A stretch of 64,000 nucleotides of DNA, from NCBI GenBank assembly GCA_019914945.1, contig CM034105.1:9300001-9364000 (forward strand). The letters are read 5' to 3'. Position 1 is the stretch's first letter, and every line of letters begins with the position of its first letter. Below are positions 22,001 to 34,521 of this stretch, one piece after another. Made by a program: the position numbers and the translations under genes. Source of the DNA: Typha latifolia. Lineage: Eukaryota > Streptophyta > Magnoliopsida > Poales > Typhaceae. Under the pieces are notes generated by a model that was not told the origin of the DNA, searched no databases, and was given only the letters and a program-made list of their open reading frames with translations.

Positions 22001-22241
22001 CAAAAAATAGATCGCATAGGTAGTATCCATGCACGAGATGACTTAGTGTGGTCCAAGTCACTTCAGCATTGCTACCACCACCCTTCTCTTATGTCTAACT
22101 GCCCCATCCCTAAGAGTCGGTCCATTTCTCCCCCTTCGTCTAACTTTATATTTTATCCCATTACCACAATGATCTTCCACCTTTCATAACCCAAACCCTA
22201 GCCACAACTCCATTTTCTACCTTCCACATCCATCTCACTAC
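22001..22241 (+). repeat. Gypsy LTR piece, left of the solo LTR
   Basis: Resembles the U5 half of the K/F-type LTR (CCCCCTTCGTCTAACTTTAT; compare 53880-53930). It continues on the other side of the solo LTR at 25398-25540 (CTCGATCTACTCATCTAATC; compare 54030-54060). The solo LTR therefore inserted into an older LTR. Confidence 0.5.
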
Positions 22242-25200
22242 TGTAACAATCCAAACCAAAAAAAAAAAATTTATTTAATTTTTGGCACGACGTGGCCGGC
22301 CTCATGCCCATGCAAGCTGCTAATGCAGCTTGCGTGGTGGGGGCGCCAAGCGCCCACTACTGCAGCCGCAGCCAACCGGTTGCGGCGGGCCCCGACGCCG
22401 CCGCTACCCCCTACTCCACCGCCCCCCTCTCTCTCTCTCTCTTTAAATCTCTCTCTCTCACTCCACTCTCTCTCCACTCTCTCTCCACTCTCTTTCGCAC
22501 TGGTTCCTCTTCTCGTTGCCGATGTCGGCCCGCCGCCACCTCCCCTGAAGTCACCGCCACCGGTGAGATCCCTTATTTCCCCCCTCTCTTTCCTTTTCTT
22601 CCTCTCTCTCTCTTTCTCTTTCTCTCTCTCTCTTCTCCCTCTTTCTTTCTTGCCCCGAGCTCGGGCTCGTCGGAGCCGAGCCGCCGGCGAGAGGCCGACC
22701 GCTGTCTAGCCAGCAGCGGCCGGTGCCCTCCCCCTTGACCTGGGTCCGCACCTCCCTCCTCTTCCTTCCCTTCTTCTCTTCTATTCTTCATCTTCTTCTT
22801 CTTCTTCTTTCTCTCGTTTTTTTTCTTCTTCTTCCTCGGCTTCTTCTCCTTCTTTCTGCATAGTGCTGGGCTCGGCCCAGCACTATAGTAGGCAGTGTTG
22901 GGCCGAGCCCAGAACTAATGGCAGAATTAATTAACTAATTATTTCTTTATTTATTTTATTTATGTTATTTATTTACGTATTTTTCTTCTTAATTAATGCA
23001 AATAGATTATTTAGACATTAACTATTTTAATAATATTATATATTCTTCAATATAATTTTACTAATGATAATTTTTATAATTAATGATTAATTAGGTATAA
23101 ATATAAGTAATACTTATATTTATTTATTTATATATCTATTAGATTAATAGATAGATTTGTAAATTATAATTATTAGATTTATATTCTAATACCCTCATCA
23201 TATATATTTTAAGTATTTATATTAATTTTATGATTATTTTGCAACAAATAAAATACTAAGCTTATTTAGTTATTTAATTATTATTTTATCAAGTAAAAAC
23301 TACATTGTCCCTAATTAATCAAGATAGTGTATGAATTAAAAAATTAAGTATAATTAGACCTTGTCTATACTTATAGTTATTTAGCCTTTTATTTTATTTT
23401 ATAATTATATATTTAGAAATACTCTCATATAAAAGGAAATAGACCTCTTCTCCTTACATTATAACTAACATTTTATGATAATAATATAATTATAGTATTT
23501 GAATTGTATCTATAATATAGACCTAGTTATGTAATCAAAAATAAAGAGAAGTGATACTAAATCTAATAAACCTTTATATTCTAATTGAGCTAATTCTAAT
23601 TAGATAAACGACTAACATCATACTACTTAAATATTTTCAGATCCCGAACCCCTTTATGTGACACCCTGTAGACCCTAACGATGAGTTGATGTTTGACTGA
23701 CGGATGTGAGAGATACGTGGTTTGTGTCTTCTAATCAGACTTTGAGTAGTCTTATCCCCTAGACACCTTTCTCAAATTAGGATATATTATATCTTATGTA
23801 CACACATATTTTGGCCTTCAGCATGCTTATATGACTTTATATAGAGATAATTTCAGTCAAGCATATTTTATCATGCATTTGATTAGGCTGATCTAAGATA
23901 TAAGTACATTGGTGATATATAGAGATAATTATACTGTTATGGTTTTATGTCGGTATGATCTCTATCATGAGTATGCATGTGATAGACTAGCAAAAGTATA
24001 CATGTGTTAGATACATGGTTAGAGTCGGCATTGTATCATTTTTCTCTTAGCTTCTTTACCGCCTAAATTTCTGAGTTGTATGATCTCTTGCAGTACTGGA
24101 TATATACATATGATTTATCATGTATAGGAAATCATAAAAGTACATGTGTATTTGATGTGATATGATATGATGTGATGGCTGGAATGGTATCTGATCCGGA
24201 CTGGTACTGGGCATACTTTTAGCGTATGGCAGAGTATGGTGATGGCTGATGGTTGTACTCTTAGCGTATAATAAGGTACAACTATCATTGATATAGCCTT
24301 AATATATGGCACAGTATGATTACTTTCTTCTGAGATACTCTTAGCATCTGGCAGGGTATGATTTATCTACAGAGATACCCTTAGCGTATGATAGGGTATG
24401 ATTTATCTACAAAGATACTCTTAGCGTATGACAGGGTATGCTCTGAGCTTATGATATGATGTGTATCGAGTTTGGGGCCGGGTACCATAGTCCAGCATGG
24501 TGGATGATATTTAGAGTTGAGACGGATGATTATGATATTGAGAGATATGTGGATTATATCTAGCTCTGACATATACGATTATCTAGTGGTTGGCATGCAT
24601 CATGCATCATCATTGATGTGACTAGTATCATTAGATCATAATTATTATACATGATATGTTATTATATTTGGTGATGTTATATGGTAATTTTATCATGTGA
24701 TATATTTTTGGTTGAGGATATAATATGCTCATTAATGAGAATTGATTTCATTCATATATATGTCATTGACAATACATATATACATGCTCATACATGGCAT
24801 TATGCTCCTTTCTTATTCATATTATCCAGTATATGATTTACTCTCTGTTTGGCATCACTGATTTGGAGTAAGGTCTATTCACTAAGCCTTTTACTCATGA
24901 CTCTCCTTATTTTCTTTTCTAACCCCCATAGATAATATGGTACGTGATACTGACTCGAGATATTTCGAGGAGATAATTTAGAAAGATGAGGTGAGCTATA
25001 GACGCAAGATGGTATAGAAGATAGTTTAATCAGATATTGAGTTGTATCATTATTTTATATTTGTACTTTATTATATAGACGATAATTGGTATAATATAGG
25101 TCAGACTATAGTGTACTCTTGTATTAGTTGTTTAGTTATACATTGATGGTTTGTTGTGGCCTGTGTGGGTCCTGCTAGATTAATTAGTGGTCTAGTGTAT

Positions 25201-25392
25201 ATTATTATGGACTTGGATATTCACATATTAACAGGTTTATTTGGTTAATAATATGTTTTAATTGGTGTTGGATTATGTGAGCATGGATATGTTAGTAGGT
25301 AGTATTTGATGATGTCATGATTGTATGTGCACAGGAGAGTATCTGTGCGTGACGGGCCCCGCCCGACCTGTCACGTTGGCGAGGGCGTTACA
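22242..25392 (+). repeat. Solo long LTR with 5-bp target-site duplication
   Basis: Starts TGTAACAATCC and ends GGGCGTTACA (TGTAAC/GTTACA inverted termini). It is flanked by the identical 5-mer ACTAC at 22237-22241 and 25393-25397. Length is 3,151 bp. No internal gag-pol or second LTR adjoins it, so it is a solo LTR formed by LTR-LTR recombination. The start and end forms and the great length fit Tekay/Del-type chromoviruses (inference). Inside are a GC-rich 5' segment with CT repeats (22428-22640), a 10-bp-stem hairpin AGTGCTGGGC..GCCCAGCACT at 22862-22884, a very AT-rich middle and a tandem hairpin repeat at 24190-24440. Open reading frames in the CT-rich part are simple-sequence artefacts. 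Confidence 0.9.
24190..24440. repeat. Tandem ~40-45 bp hairpin-forming repeat inside the solo LTR
   Basis: Five or more units of the pattern GATACYCTTAGCGTATGRCAG followed by GGTATGATTTATCTACA. Each unit contains the inverted pair ATACCCT/AGGGTAT or close variants. The last three units are clearest (24333-24440). Confidence 0.7.
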
Positions 25393-27648
25393 ACTACCCC
25401 TGACCTTTTGGTTAGTATCCCATATAACTCTCGATCTACTCATCTAATCAATAAGATTTTGGTTGTGTTGGATCCCTAACATCTAGAAGAACAACCTATT
25501 AGAATCTCAAGTGTTTTGGAGAGTTAGATCGATCAGCAGCCAACACACCTCCTTCAATAGTGATGAAACCCCTACCACTTCTACAAACCTACCTTGTCAC
25601 TAGAGTAATGCTGAAGAAGGCCCCAGCGATGATAGCGACATTGTCTTCCCTAGAGTATTGGGAAACAACACTTGAAATCCTAGATCTTCTTTGGCTGTCT
25701 CACGACATCGAGCTTTTAGCCCAAACCACCACTGCCAACATCTTCCTTGGGTCCTTTGCACCAGAGCTATGGCCACTATTCACACCAACATCGATTAGAA
25801 GACCATTGTCGATGGCCTTCTACGCTATAGTAAACCCACGAGTAATAGCCTTAGATCCGATACTTTCAAGACCATCGGCAGCCATTGCTTGCTTCTTTTG
25901 TTAGACTGCCAGCCAACAATTATTGCTGCAGCCACCGATGATCGTCGAGGTTTCAAACTTGACGGCTACCTCTATTGCAAGCTATCCCCTCATTGGGGTA
26001 GCTTCCTTAGGGCATTTTTGCTACCACAACTTCGCTATAGTGGGGCCTTACTATCCACAACCATTACACTACTTAGTTTTAGACTCGAGAGCATGAAGGC
26101 ATGACTATGAGCCTAACGATGACGGGTGGAATGACCCAGTGAGCTAGTTTAACATCCAAAAGAAAATCTTCGAGTGCGTGTGTTCTTTTTTCTATTATTT
26201 CCTCTTCTTCCTTCTTCCTTCCCTCCCTCCTCATAGCCATTTTCCCTTGTTAGCCTAGCACATCGTCGAAGCATGTTGCTACCGCAGAACAACTCGCTAA
26301 TGAGTCCATAAATGGTACTAGTTAATTTAATTATACTTACATTTTTAGCCTTTTCCCCCATTCTTCTTACTCATTTGGTCTCCATCCTGCAAGCTTCACC
26401 TCGTGAAGTTCTCATGGTTGGGGCCCTTCATGTGCTAATCCAACCATTGCCAGCACCATCTCCTGCCCCCACCGACTGGTCGAAAGTTTCTTTCTTTGTG
26501 AGACAAAGCTTTCGATGTCATCCTTTGGTGCCTGCATGGTCGGGTTTGTCGAGCAAATCATCCCTCTAGCTGTCGGCCTTATTGTCCGACTTGATTGCCT
26601 ATCAGTTGCCTCAACCAGCCATGTGCCACCTCGTGTGGACTATGTGTGTCGCATCAGTGTGTTAGTGCAGTCAGTTGTGAGTGTCGATGGCGGGGACCAC
26701 CAATGACCCCTTCCCCATCGTGGAGCCCTTCTTATGGGAACGACTCCTTGCTCGACTTTTGGTTGGGTCACTCTTCGGGTGTCGTCCTTGCTCTAGGTGC
26801 TAGTCAGCACACCAACCTCGGCTGCCGGTAGTGGTGCACACTAGCAACCACCTCCTTCCTCTTGGTTGGTCTTCGATTGAGTGGGAGGAAGGAGGTGGTG
26901 GGGGGTGTTGTTGAGTTGGATTGCCTAGCCTAACTCGGGCTTGGTTGGGCTGCTATGGCGATTGAGCCATAGGTAGCCCAACCAAGTTTGTTGGTGAGCT
27001 AGGCGATGGCCAAGCCCATGAGGCATTTAGACCTAATTGCCTTGGGGCTTTGGGCCCAATTTTGGTGGGTTTGAGCTAGGCATTGAACCCACCCAAGCTG
27101 ATTAGTTGCACCATAATCATTTTTAATTTATGTTAGTCATCTTATTCTTTTATTCTTGTCAACTTGAGCCTTAATAATCATCGATAAAGAGTGGTTTGGT
27201 TAATTATAATAATAGTTCTTAATAGGGATTTAGTTCTAAGTAGCATTTAGTATGGTTGAGTTTAATTTTGGCTAAATTAATTTTTGGGAGAGGAGTTAGT
27301 GATCTGAGTTTATCTGAATTAATTGTTCTTATCGGAGAATTAATACATATCAGTATAGAAAAATGGTATTAAGCAAGTTGCATTAATTAACGAAGTTTAT
27401 TAATTCCATGTTATCTATTGGATCTTCTGTAAATTTGATAAATTTGAGTGATAATTTGAGGAAAATATTTTTAATTACGTTTAATAACGCGTCAGGCCTT
27501 GGTACAAGCTATGCCAATCCTACTTGACTAATTAAATAGGAGAATTCTTAAATGGACTTACCCAAGCCTATAGTGAACGTCAGTAAGGTTATTTAATTAA
27601 TCAGTGGTAGGTAATTATGCTTATGTTTTTTATTATTTTTCTTATAAA
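25393..27648. other. Unclassified region between TE insertions
   Basis: 25398-25540 continues the older LTR. The rest has open stretches of 114 (25560-25904) and 85 codons (26312-26569), neither with a recognisable domain or conserved motif. A perfect 15-bp inverted repeat (26847-26861 and 26885-26899, 23-base loop) and several GCCCAACC/GGTTGGGC inverted pairs lie at 26845-27080. The region may be a degraded LTR. I cannot assign a gene. Confidence 0.35.
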
Positions 27649-28635
27649 TGTAACAACCCAACCTTAAAAAGAATAATAATGTATAATAAATTATTATAAT
27701 TATTTAAAATGTATCTCATAAAAATATTAGTATATAAATTTGATAATTATAATTTACAAATCTATATATTAATCTAATAGAGATATAAATAAATAAATAT
27801 GATTATTACCTATATTTATACCTAATTAATCATTGATTATACAAATTATAATTAATACTAATCATATTGAAGAATATATATTATTATTAAAATAATTAAT
27901 GTCTAAATAATCTATTTGCATTAATTAAGAAGGAAAACCTAAATAAATAACGTCAATAAAATAAATAAATAAATAATTAATTAATTAATTAAAATACTGT
28001 GCAGAAAAAGAAGGAGAAGAAGCCGAGGAAGAAGAAGAAAAAAGAAAGAAAGAAGAAGAAGAAGAAGAAGAAGAAGAAGAAGAAGAAGAGAGGAGGGAAG
28101 CTGAGGGAAAAGAAAGGAGAAAGGAAGAAAAAATAAGAAATAAAAAGAAAGAAGAATGAAGAAGAAGAAGAAGAAGAAGAAGACGAGAAGAAAGAGAGAA
28201 GGTGAGGGAGGGGGTTTGCGGACCTGGGCCGGCGGGGAGGGCACTGGCCGCCAGCCTCTCGCCGACAGCTCGGCTCCGGCGAACCCGAGCGTGAGGCAAG
28301 AAATAGAGACAGAGAGAGAGAGATAGTGATAGGGAGAGAGAGAGAAGAAGGAAGAGGAAGAAGGAGGAGGCTTACTTGTGGTAGCACGACGACATCGGCG
28401 GTGGGTCGACATTGGGGGAGAGAGAGAGAGAGAGAGAGAGAGGCGGTGGGGGTTGGCGGTGGTTGCGGCGGTGCTGGGGCCCGCCGCGGCTAGTTGGCTG
28501 CGACGACGCTAGGGGGTGCGTGGCACCCCCAAGCCACACACTAGTGCATGGGAACGAGGTCGGCCACACTATGGCCGGCCACGTCGTGCCCATAACACAG
28601 TTTTTTTTTTCTTTTTTTTAGGATAGGATATTACA
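27649..28635 (-). repeat. Long-LTR family, truncated 3' LTR of the LARD-like element
   Basis: On the minus strand it starts TGTAATATCC at 28635, directly after a polypurine tract. It is colinear with the first ~1 kb of the solo LTR: GGGCACGACGTGGCCGGCC, the CT-rich block, then the AT-rich block down to ~27670. After that it ends GGTTGGGTTGTTACA at 27649. The far end does not match the 5' LTR remnant at 31796, so this LTR is rearranged or fused to another LTR end. It contains a (GAA)n tract (about 28010-28200) and a (GA)n tract (28417-28442). Confidence 0.7.
28005..28200. repeat. GAA/GAAGA microsatellite
   Basis: Purine-only simple repeat on the plus strand within the LTR. It produces long Ser/Leu/Phe-rich open frames on the minus strand that are not genes. 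Confidence 0.9.
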
Positions 28636-31600
28636 TTTTCCTTCCCCGCTATAAAAATTTCGACCCCGAAATTTAAATCACGCTGGAATTATAAGAAAAT
28701 CAGCATATCTAGTTTTACTATCTTCTAATCAAATCGACAATTGTGCAATCTCACTTTTTCATATTTATAACTCACACTTCGTTCACTAAGTTACTCACTA
28801 ACTCCTAACATTACACAACCGCAAGAATCTCCCATATATAAAATATAAAATTTCTTAAATCTAGGCATACTATATCCACAGACATCGATAATACTACTGA
28901 TTTGTAGAAAAGAACGTACACTGATTCAATAATACAACAAGTGTCATATTCTAATCCAAAATACCTCAACCTGTCCAAAACTATCACTTGTTCTACTAAC
29001 TGCAACCATACAACAACGTAATACCATAATCACCTATGATAATACGATACAACATATTTAGTAAATTATCTCCAATTTACTGAATGTATACTCCGATCCC
29101 AAAATGCACAATAGATTATCCTTCGATATTATCACTAATACCAGGTAGAACGATAAATACAAGTTATTTCAAGAACATTTGAAATATTTAACTCATGCTT
29201 CTCTTTCTAGACAATTAATGTCACTAATCTAAACATACTCAGCATCATCCGATATCCTCATAAAATTTAGGCGATAGCACAAACTCTCTTATTTCAAAAT
29301 GCACTGCTCATATGCTTAAACCATTATAGAAATTATAAAATAAATCAATATAAGAGATCACACCTATTCATATAAGACTACAATATCAACTTTTATTCAT
29401 AATACATTCTTCAAAATAATATACAATTCATCAAATCCAACCTATCAATGTTAATCCTAATGCAACCACAAACGAATTTATACACCCTTCTAATTCTCCA
29501 CATTATCTTCCTTCTTAATGTGCAATATCTGAAAGATTAAATTCAAACTATCTGAAGAAACATACATATTAAACTTTATAATAATCTTTCTATCAATCAT
29601 TTCTGTATCCGAACTAGATTCACATAATTCCAGTTTGATCATTTTCTATTTAATTACTATCACTACTAGTATATCTACCAAAATATTACTTAATGATATC
29701 AATATTCAATATCTACTAAGTTCTACTAAGTAATCCAATAATCTCTTCAATATCTCGACAGATATAATATTCAATTTATAATATTAATCTGTTGCCACAT
29801 AAATATTTACTAATCCATCATACTTGATCTTTAAGAATACATAAACATATCTTAGACAAATCTACAAAATCATTGTATATAAACTAAAGCTACTAAGATT
29901 AATCTCTCGAATTGGTCATGCTATTATGATCTGCCAATAAAATAACTGACACTAACCGATTCATATAGATCAGAAGACATCCAAAAATATAAATTACAAC
30001 CTTACTAGTATATCTTTCATTTTACTTTAGATCAACTCACAACCTTAACTTTGCAATTCATTAAAACATCAAATTTTCACAACTATAATGGAATCAATCA
30101 TGAAATCATTATCTCCCAATCAAGTATTTTTATTTTACGACTCAAACGTAAGTCTGTAAATCTTTACAATTATTCAGATCAATCTCATCATTCTAAAAGG
30201 CTCACTCAATAACCTCTAATAATAATCGAACATGAAAGCCAACGGTTAAACAAATGCTAAAAAAATCACTTTCCTATAAATTATTATCTGTTTATCTTCT
30301 AGCAGTATAATAAACATTTATCGATATATTGAATACGATCCATCCTATGAAGCATTTAGTTCAACTTCCAAACCATCTATCAGTCATAACAAATGATTAA
30401 GTCTATAGGTTGTATGAATAACTCTATCAAGTTATCTCTCCAATTAGTATCATCGAAATAACTAACATGTCAAAGCACATAATATCTCAATTTAACATCT
30501 ATGATAAAAAAGAAATAACATATCTCATTCCTAATTAAATCACTTAAACCTCATATTTCTTCAAGAGTCTCAACTTAATATTTTATCACATCCCCTATAT
30601 AAAGTCAACCACATATACTGAATAATTTAATCTTATAACATCATCAAAAAATCTTTCTATAACATCATTAACATCACCTGATAATCATAAAAAAATAAGT
30701 ATGTATATTTGTAATTAAAATTCATCAATCAAAATACACGAACATTATATTATAATATTCTTATCCTCTAAATCAATGTCCAAAACTAAACTATATACTT
30801 TCACTGTCATATATGTCATGAGACCATCAACTTAGTAACTATCATTACTCTATATAATTCCTTTCATTATCATTCTTTCCATCTAATTGTATTCACATAC
30901 TTAGCAACTACTAAGCTAAACCTACTATCGTGTCATCCAAAACTATATACATTATGTCTCAACTACTAAAATAATTCATAATCCAATAACTGTACCCATG
31001 TCATATTTCACATGCTCATTACCCTCTTTGGTAATCATCTAGAGACAAACATATCCCTATTAAATCATCCATCTCGTCGGTATAATTAAAAGTTTATACC
31101 TATTAACACAAGTATCTTGCAAACATAATTTATTATACTAGTCATCCCAAAAATTCTTTTCCATATGTATTCTACAATCATCTATATCACATCACTTAAT
31201 ATCTTTTTCGTTATACAAAATCATCATGTCTTACTCATCCATCCACAATCCATAATTATAACCCTCATAAAAATCAAAATAGTCTTTTTCTACACATATA
31301 TCTGTTTACGTCAATCTCTTAATCTCAAATATATCAATAAAAGATCAAAAATCCAAAAATATGCTATATCTGCTCAAACTAACCTCAAATCTACTGACAA
31401 TAATCCTTATGCACAAATTACATATTTTCACATATTTACAAATCTCTATACTTTATCACAACATATGAACATGTCTATATATCCAATATTATGCTCCATA
31501 GATTATAACACCTCAATATCAATAACATCAATGCATGATTTTAGTAATATCTCTTCCTATTCATTAGTCGCTCAGATAAATTCTCAATATACCAATATCA

Positions 31601-31795
31601 TAAATTATTTCTATTAATATCGTCAAGTATCAAAACTTAATAATCTCGACATCACAACCTAGATCTCTATCTCAACCAATTAATATCCCACTCATAAAGA
31701 TCGATTACTAGCATAATCCCAAAAAAAATCGAAACCTACTATACTTCATGGTTTGCCAGATTATCCTTAAACCTAGGCTCTGATACCACCTGAAT
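28636..31795 (-). mobile_element. Non-coding internal region of a LARD-like retrotransposon
   Basis: Read on the minus strand, a primer binding site (31777-31788) stands seven bases after an LTR end (31796). At the other end a polypurine tract (complement of 28636-28649, GCGGGGAAGGAAAA) abuts the 3' LTR. It is preceded by the AATTTCGGGGTCGAAATTTT block typical of gypsy 3' ends. The ~3.1 kb between is AT-rich and has no gag or pol similarity in any frame; the longest open frame (31165-31617, plus) is composition noise. The plus strand is strikingly poor in G relative to C throughout. PBS and PPT without coding content define a non-autonomous LARD-like element, which would depend on proteins from an autonomous relative. 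Confidence 0.6.
31777..31788 (-). other. Primer binding site of the LARD-like element
   Basis: GCTCTGATACCA on the plus strand, i.e. TGGTATCAGAGC on the element sense strand. Confidence 0.8.
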
Positions 31796-31870
31796 TGTAA
31801 TGCCCCCGCCTGTCCTATCGCGTGCGCCGCGCGTGCCGTGTGGGCACATGGGCGTACACGCGCCTATGTG
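31796..31870 (-). repeat. 5' LTR remnant of the LARD-like element
   Basis: Only the last ~75 bases of the LTR remain on the minus strand (ending GGCGGGGGCATTACA). They are GC-rich and fused to the integrase of element H2. Confidence 0.6.
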
Positions 31871-34500
31871 TCCTAGCCACATGCAACTCTGAGATATCCT
31901 CCTATAAGTCCTCAAGACACCCTCATGACCAGCCTCTAGAGTCTGGTGGAAGTGCTCTAATAATTTCTTTCGTAATCCATCATTTGTGAGCACCCGAATG
32001 CATCCGCGGTCCAACAGCAAACCGCCTCGGTTCTCCAACTCCAGATAGCGCTTTGGATCATCCATCACATCCTGTAACAATCTCAAAATAAATGGGTCAG
32101 ATGTACATGCATACCTCAGCTTGTCAAGGAAGGAAAATGTAGGAGGAGAATAGGCTCCAAGCTCGGTAGTATCGGGTTAGCGCGATAGTGCATCCGCCGC
32201 TCTATTTTCCGTTCCCTTCTTTTATTGGATTTCATAATCATATCTCAATAATTTTGTGACCTATCTCTGCTTTGTCAGAGTGTATATGCTATCCCATAAA
32301 GTATGGAAATCTCCTTTGATCGGTTCGGATAATGAATCATCTACTGATCAAATAAGGTCTCTACTTTGTCACCGCATGCAGAATTGCCAACATCTCTCTC
32401 TCCTAAGTCAATGTGATGTCCTCCTTGCATTAGTACAGTACTTATGCCAACACCCGACGCATTACATTCCACAATGAATCCGGTAGCGCTAAAACAGGTG
32501 CCATTGTCATTGCTATTTTTCAGTTTTTCAAAGGCTGTAATGGCTTCATCTGTACATCTAAAAAAGTCATTCTTCAACAAAGAAGTGAGAGGAGCTGCGA
32601 TCTTGCCATATCCGGCGATTAATCGGCGATAATTTTCGGCCATGAATCGGCGATAATACCCGGAACTCGTAATGCCCGTTTGGAGTCTGAAATGCAGTTT
32701 TGTGCACATCCGTCAGGTGAACTCTAATTTGACGATACTTGGCCTCAAGTCAAGCTTACTATATATAGTCGCCCCTGCAAGCTCGCCCAGCAACTCCTCG
32801 ATAACCGAAATAGGATATCGGTCTTTGATGGTAATAGCGTTTAGTGCTCAATAGTCGACACAAAAATGTCATGTCTCGTCCTTTTTTCGCACCAACTTAT
32901 TTTTGCACATGTAGATACCGATATGGCCTCATGTTTATCGGTGCAGCCCCAGGTACAATCTCTATGCAATGATCTATTGCTCTCCTCAGTGGCAAGACTT
33001 GTGGTTCCTCAAATTATCTAGAAAAGTTATCTAATAAGTTAGACAATTCAATGGCAGTACCTTGACTCATTTGAGGCTCATCTCTTGTTGGTCCTAACTG
33101 AAGAAGATAGGCCAAATCATACGCACCCACCTTAACGGCCTCCTCATGGACCTCCTCTGGACACCCCCCATCATCAACAACCTCATCATCATCCTCAAGA
33201 TCGTCGATAAGTATCACACTCCCGATCAGTTTAGAACACCGATGACCAGGAGTGAAACGCTCATCACATCAAAAGCAAAGGCCTCAAAGGTGGTCGTGGT
33301 CTAGTAGTTGCAGGCCGTTGTTTTTGAACCCGCAGAATTTTTAGCCGACGTTCTAGGTGCAAACCGCCCATCTCGGTTGCCCCAATTGGTTTTCGCTACC
33401 ATCTTTAGAGCCTTATATTTTTGCTCCATCCTCATGGCCTTCTCAAAGGCCTCCTCAAGAGTAGTAGGACAAAGAGCATGACTCCCGCAGCCCTGAAATA
33501 AATGTGCTCATCAATGTTTGTTCGGGCCAAGGTGGCTCACAACGACTACTAACTCTTTCAAACTCAGCTTAGTACTGCAATACGGTCATCCACTGAAGCA
33601 TCTTGCTTTATGTGGTAGCATAATCTTCATATACTGCTGTCCCAAATCTGTGTGTAATCCTCCTACAAAAAATAAGCCTATCTGGTAAATCATCCACCAT
33701 GAATAACCGATCTATGTCAATGCAATACCGTTCTTTAGAGGTGAAAGCTTGCCATCTAGACTTTTGCATCTTCCGTTGTAACTTGACAATCAAAATATTA
33801 TTCAACCTGAAACACCCAATCCATTGGATCACCGCCTTGGAATTTTGGAAAGTTCAAGCATGTAGTTCTCCCCCGAATAGCGTTGTTGGGTTTGTAAAAG
33901 ATTCTTAGTTCAGGTCTAAACCTTAGTGCATGTTGATCACCTTCTCTAAATCCTTGAGCACGTCCATCATCATCTGCATAAGGATCAACATCATCCTTAG
34001 AGTGTCAATCCTCCTCATCAACAAAGCACACTAATGTCGCACGTCTCTCAGGTTCCACCACCGCCGGTCTTGGGTTTTATAATGGAGGTGGGGGATGATG
34101 TGTAGGCATAGGTAAGAGGGGATCATTGACATTCACATGACGCACCTAGACCTTATGGGGTATCGGTTCGATGAGGTCCCACCGCTGGTCCTTCTTAAAA
34201 CTCCAATCGTTGTCAAGGAGATGACGAACCCAATCGATTCACGATATAATCCTTGGATTCATTGTGATCCTTTTGAATTGTGTCAACTCTATGCAACAAT
34301 GTTTGGAACATGCCCCTAAGTTTATCCATATTCGCACCCATGGACGTTGGTTAACTCGTTCTTACCATGGTCGCTCCAAAGGAATCGGCCTCACGATTAG
34401 GGTCATCATGGATTGAGTCTTCCCTTATCGGTGTGCTCTCCATAGCTCTCCTTATTGATGTCATTTTCTTTGTTTCCACCATTAATAGAGGTCTGAGGTT
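31871..34500 (-). pseudogene. Gypsy chromovirus H2: gag to integrase with deletions
   Basis: On the minus strand gag starts with ATG near 34485 (MVETKKMTSIRR). It keeps CAA (Gln) in GMFQTLLHRVD where two plus-strand copies have a stop. Gag core fragments lie at 33830-33420. The protease is deleted: GGCPEEVHEEA (33160) passes straight to KVGAYDLAYLLQLGP. RT is partial (33000-32700). It then jumps from RLQTGI to GYYRRFMA, losing the catalytic FFDD region. The RT connection and RNase H start are at 32640-32341 (KIAAPLTSLLKND, then TDEAITAFEKL). The integrase zinc region is at 32086-31871 (LLEHFHQTLEAGHEGVLRTY). It is cut at 31870 by the LARD-like element. Confidence 0.8.
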
Positions 34501-34521
34501 AACCTAGCTTTCATACCAAAT

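Noticed and set aside
22292..22738. Open frames of 128-148 codons rich in Pro, Ser and Leu in the GC/CT-rich part of the solo LTR
   Set aside because: They arise from CT simple repeats in a non-coding LTR, appear in overlapping frames on both strands, and show no domain.
25560..25904. 114-codon open frame as a gene
   Set aside because: No recognisable domain, no neighbouring exon, and surrounded by LTR debris.
27981..28412. Three overlapping minus-strand open frames of 104-143 codons rich in Ser, Leu, Phe
   Set aside because: Translation of GAA/GA microsatellites inside an LTR; not coding.
31165..31617. 150-codon plus-strand open frame
   Set aside because: It runs antisense to the LARD-like element in G-poor DNA where stop codons are depleted by composition; no recognisable domain.
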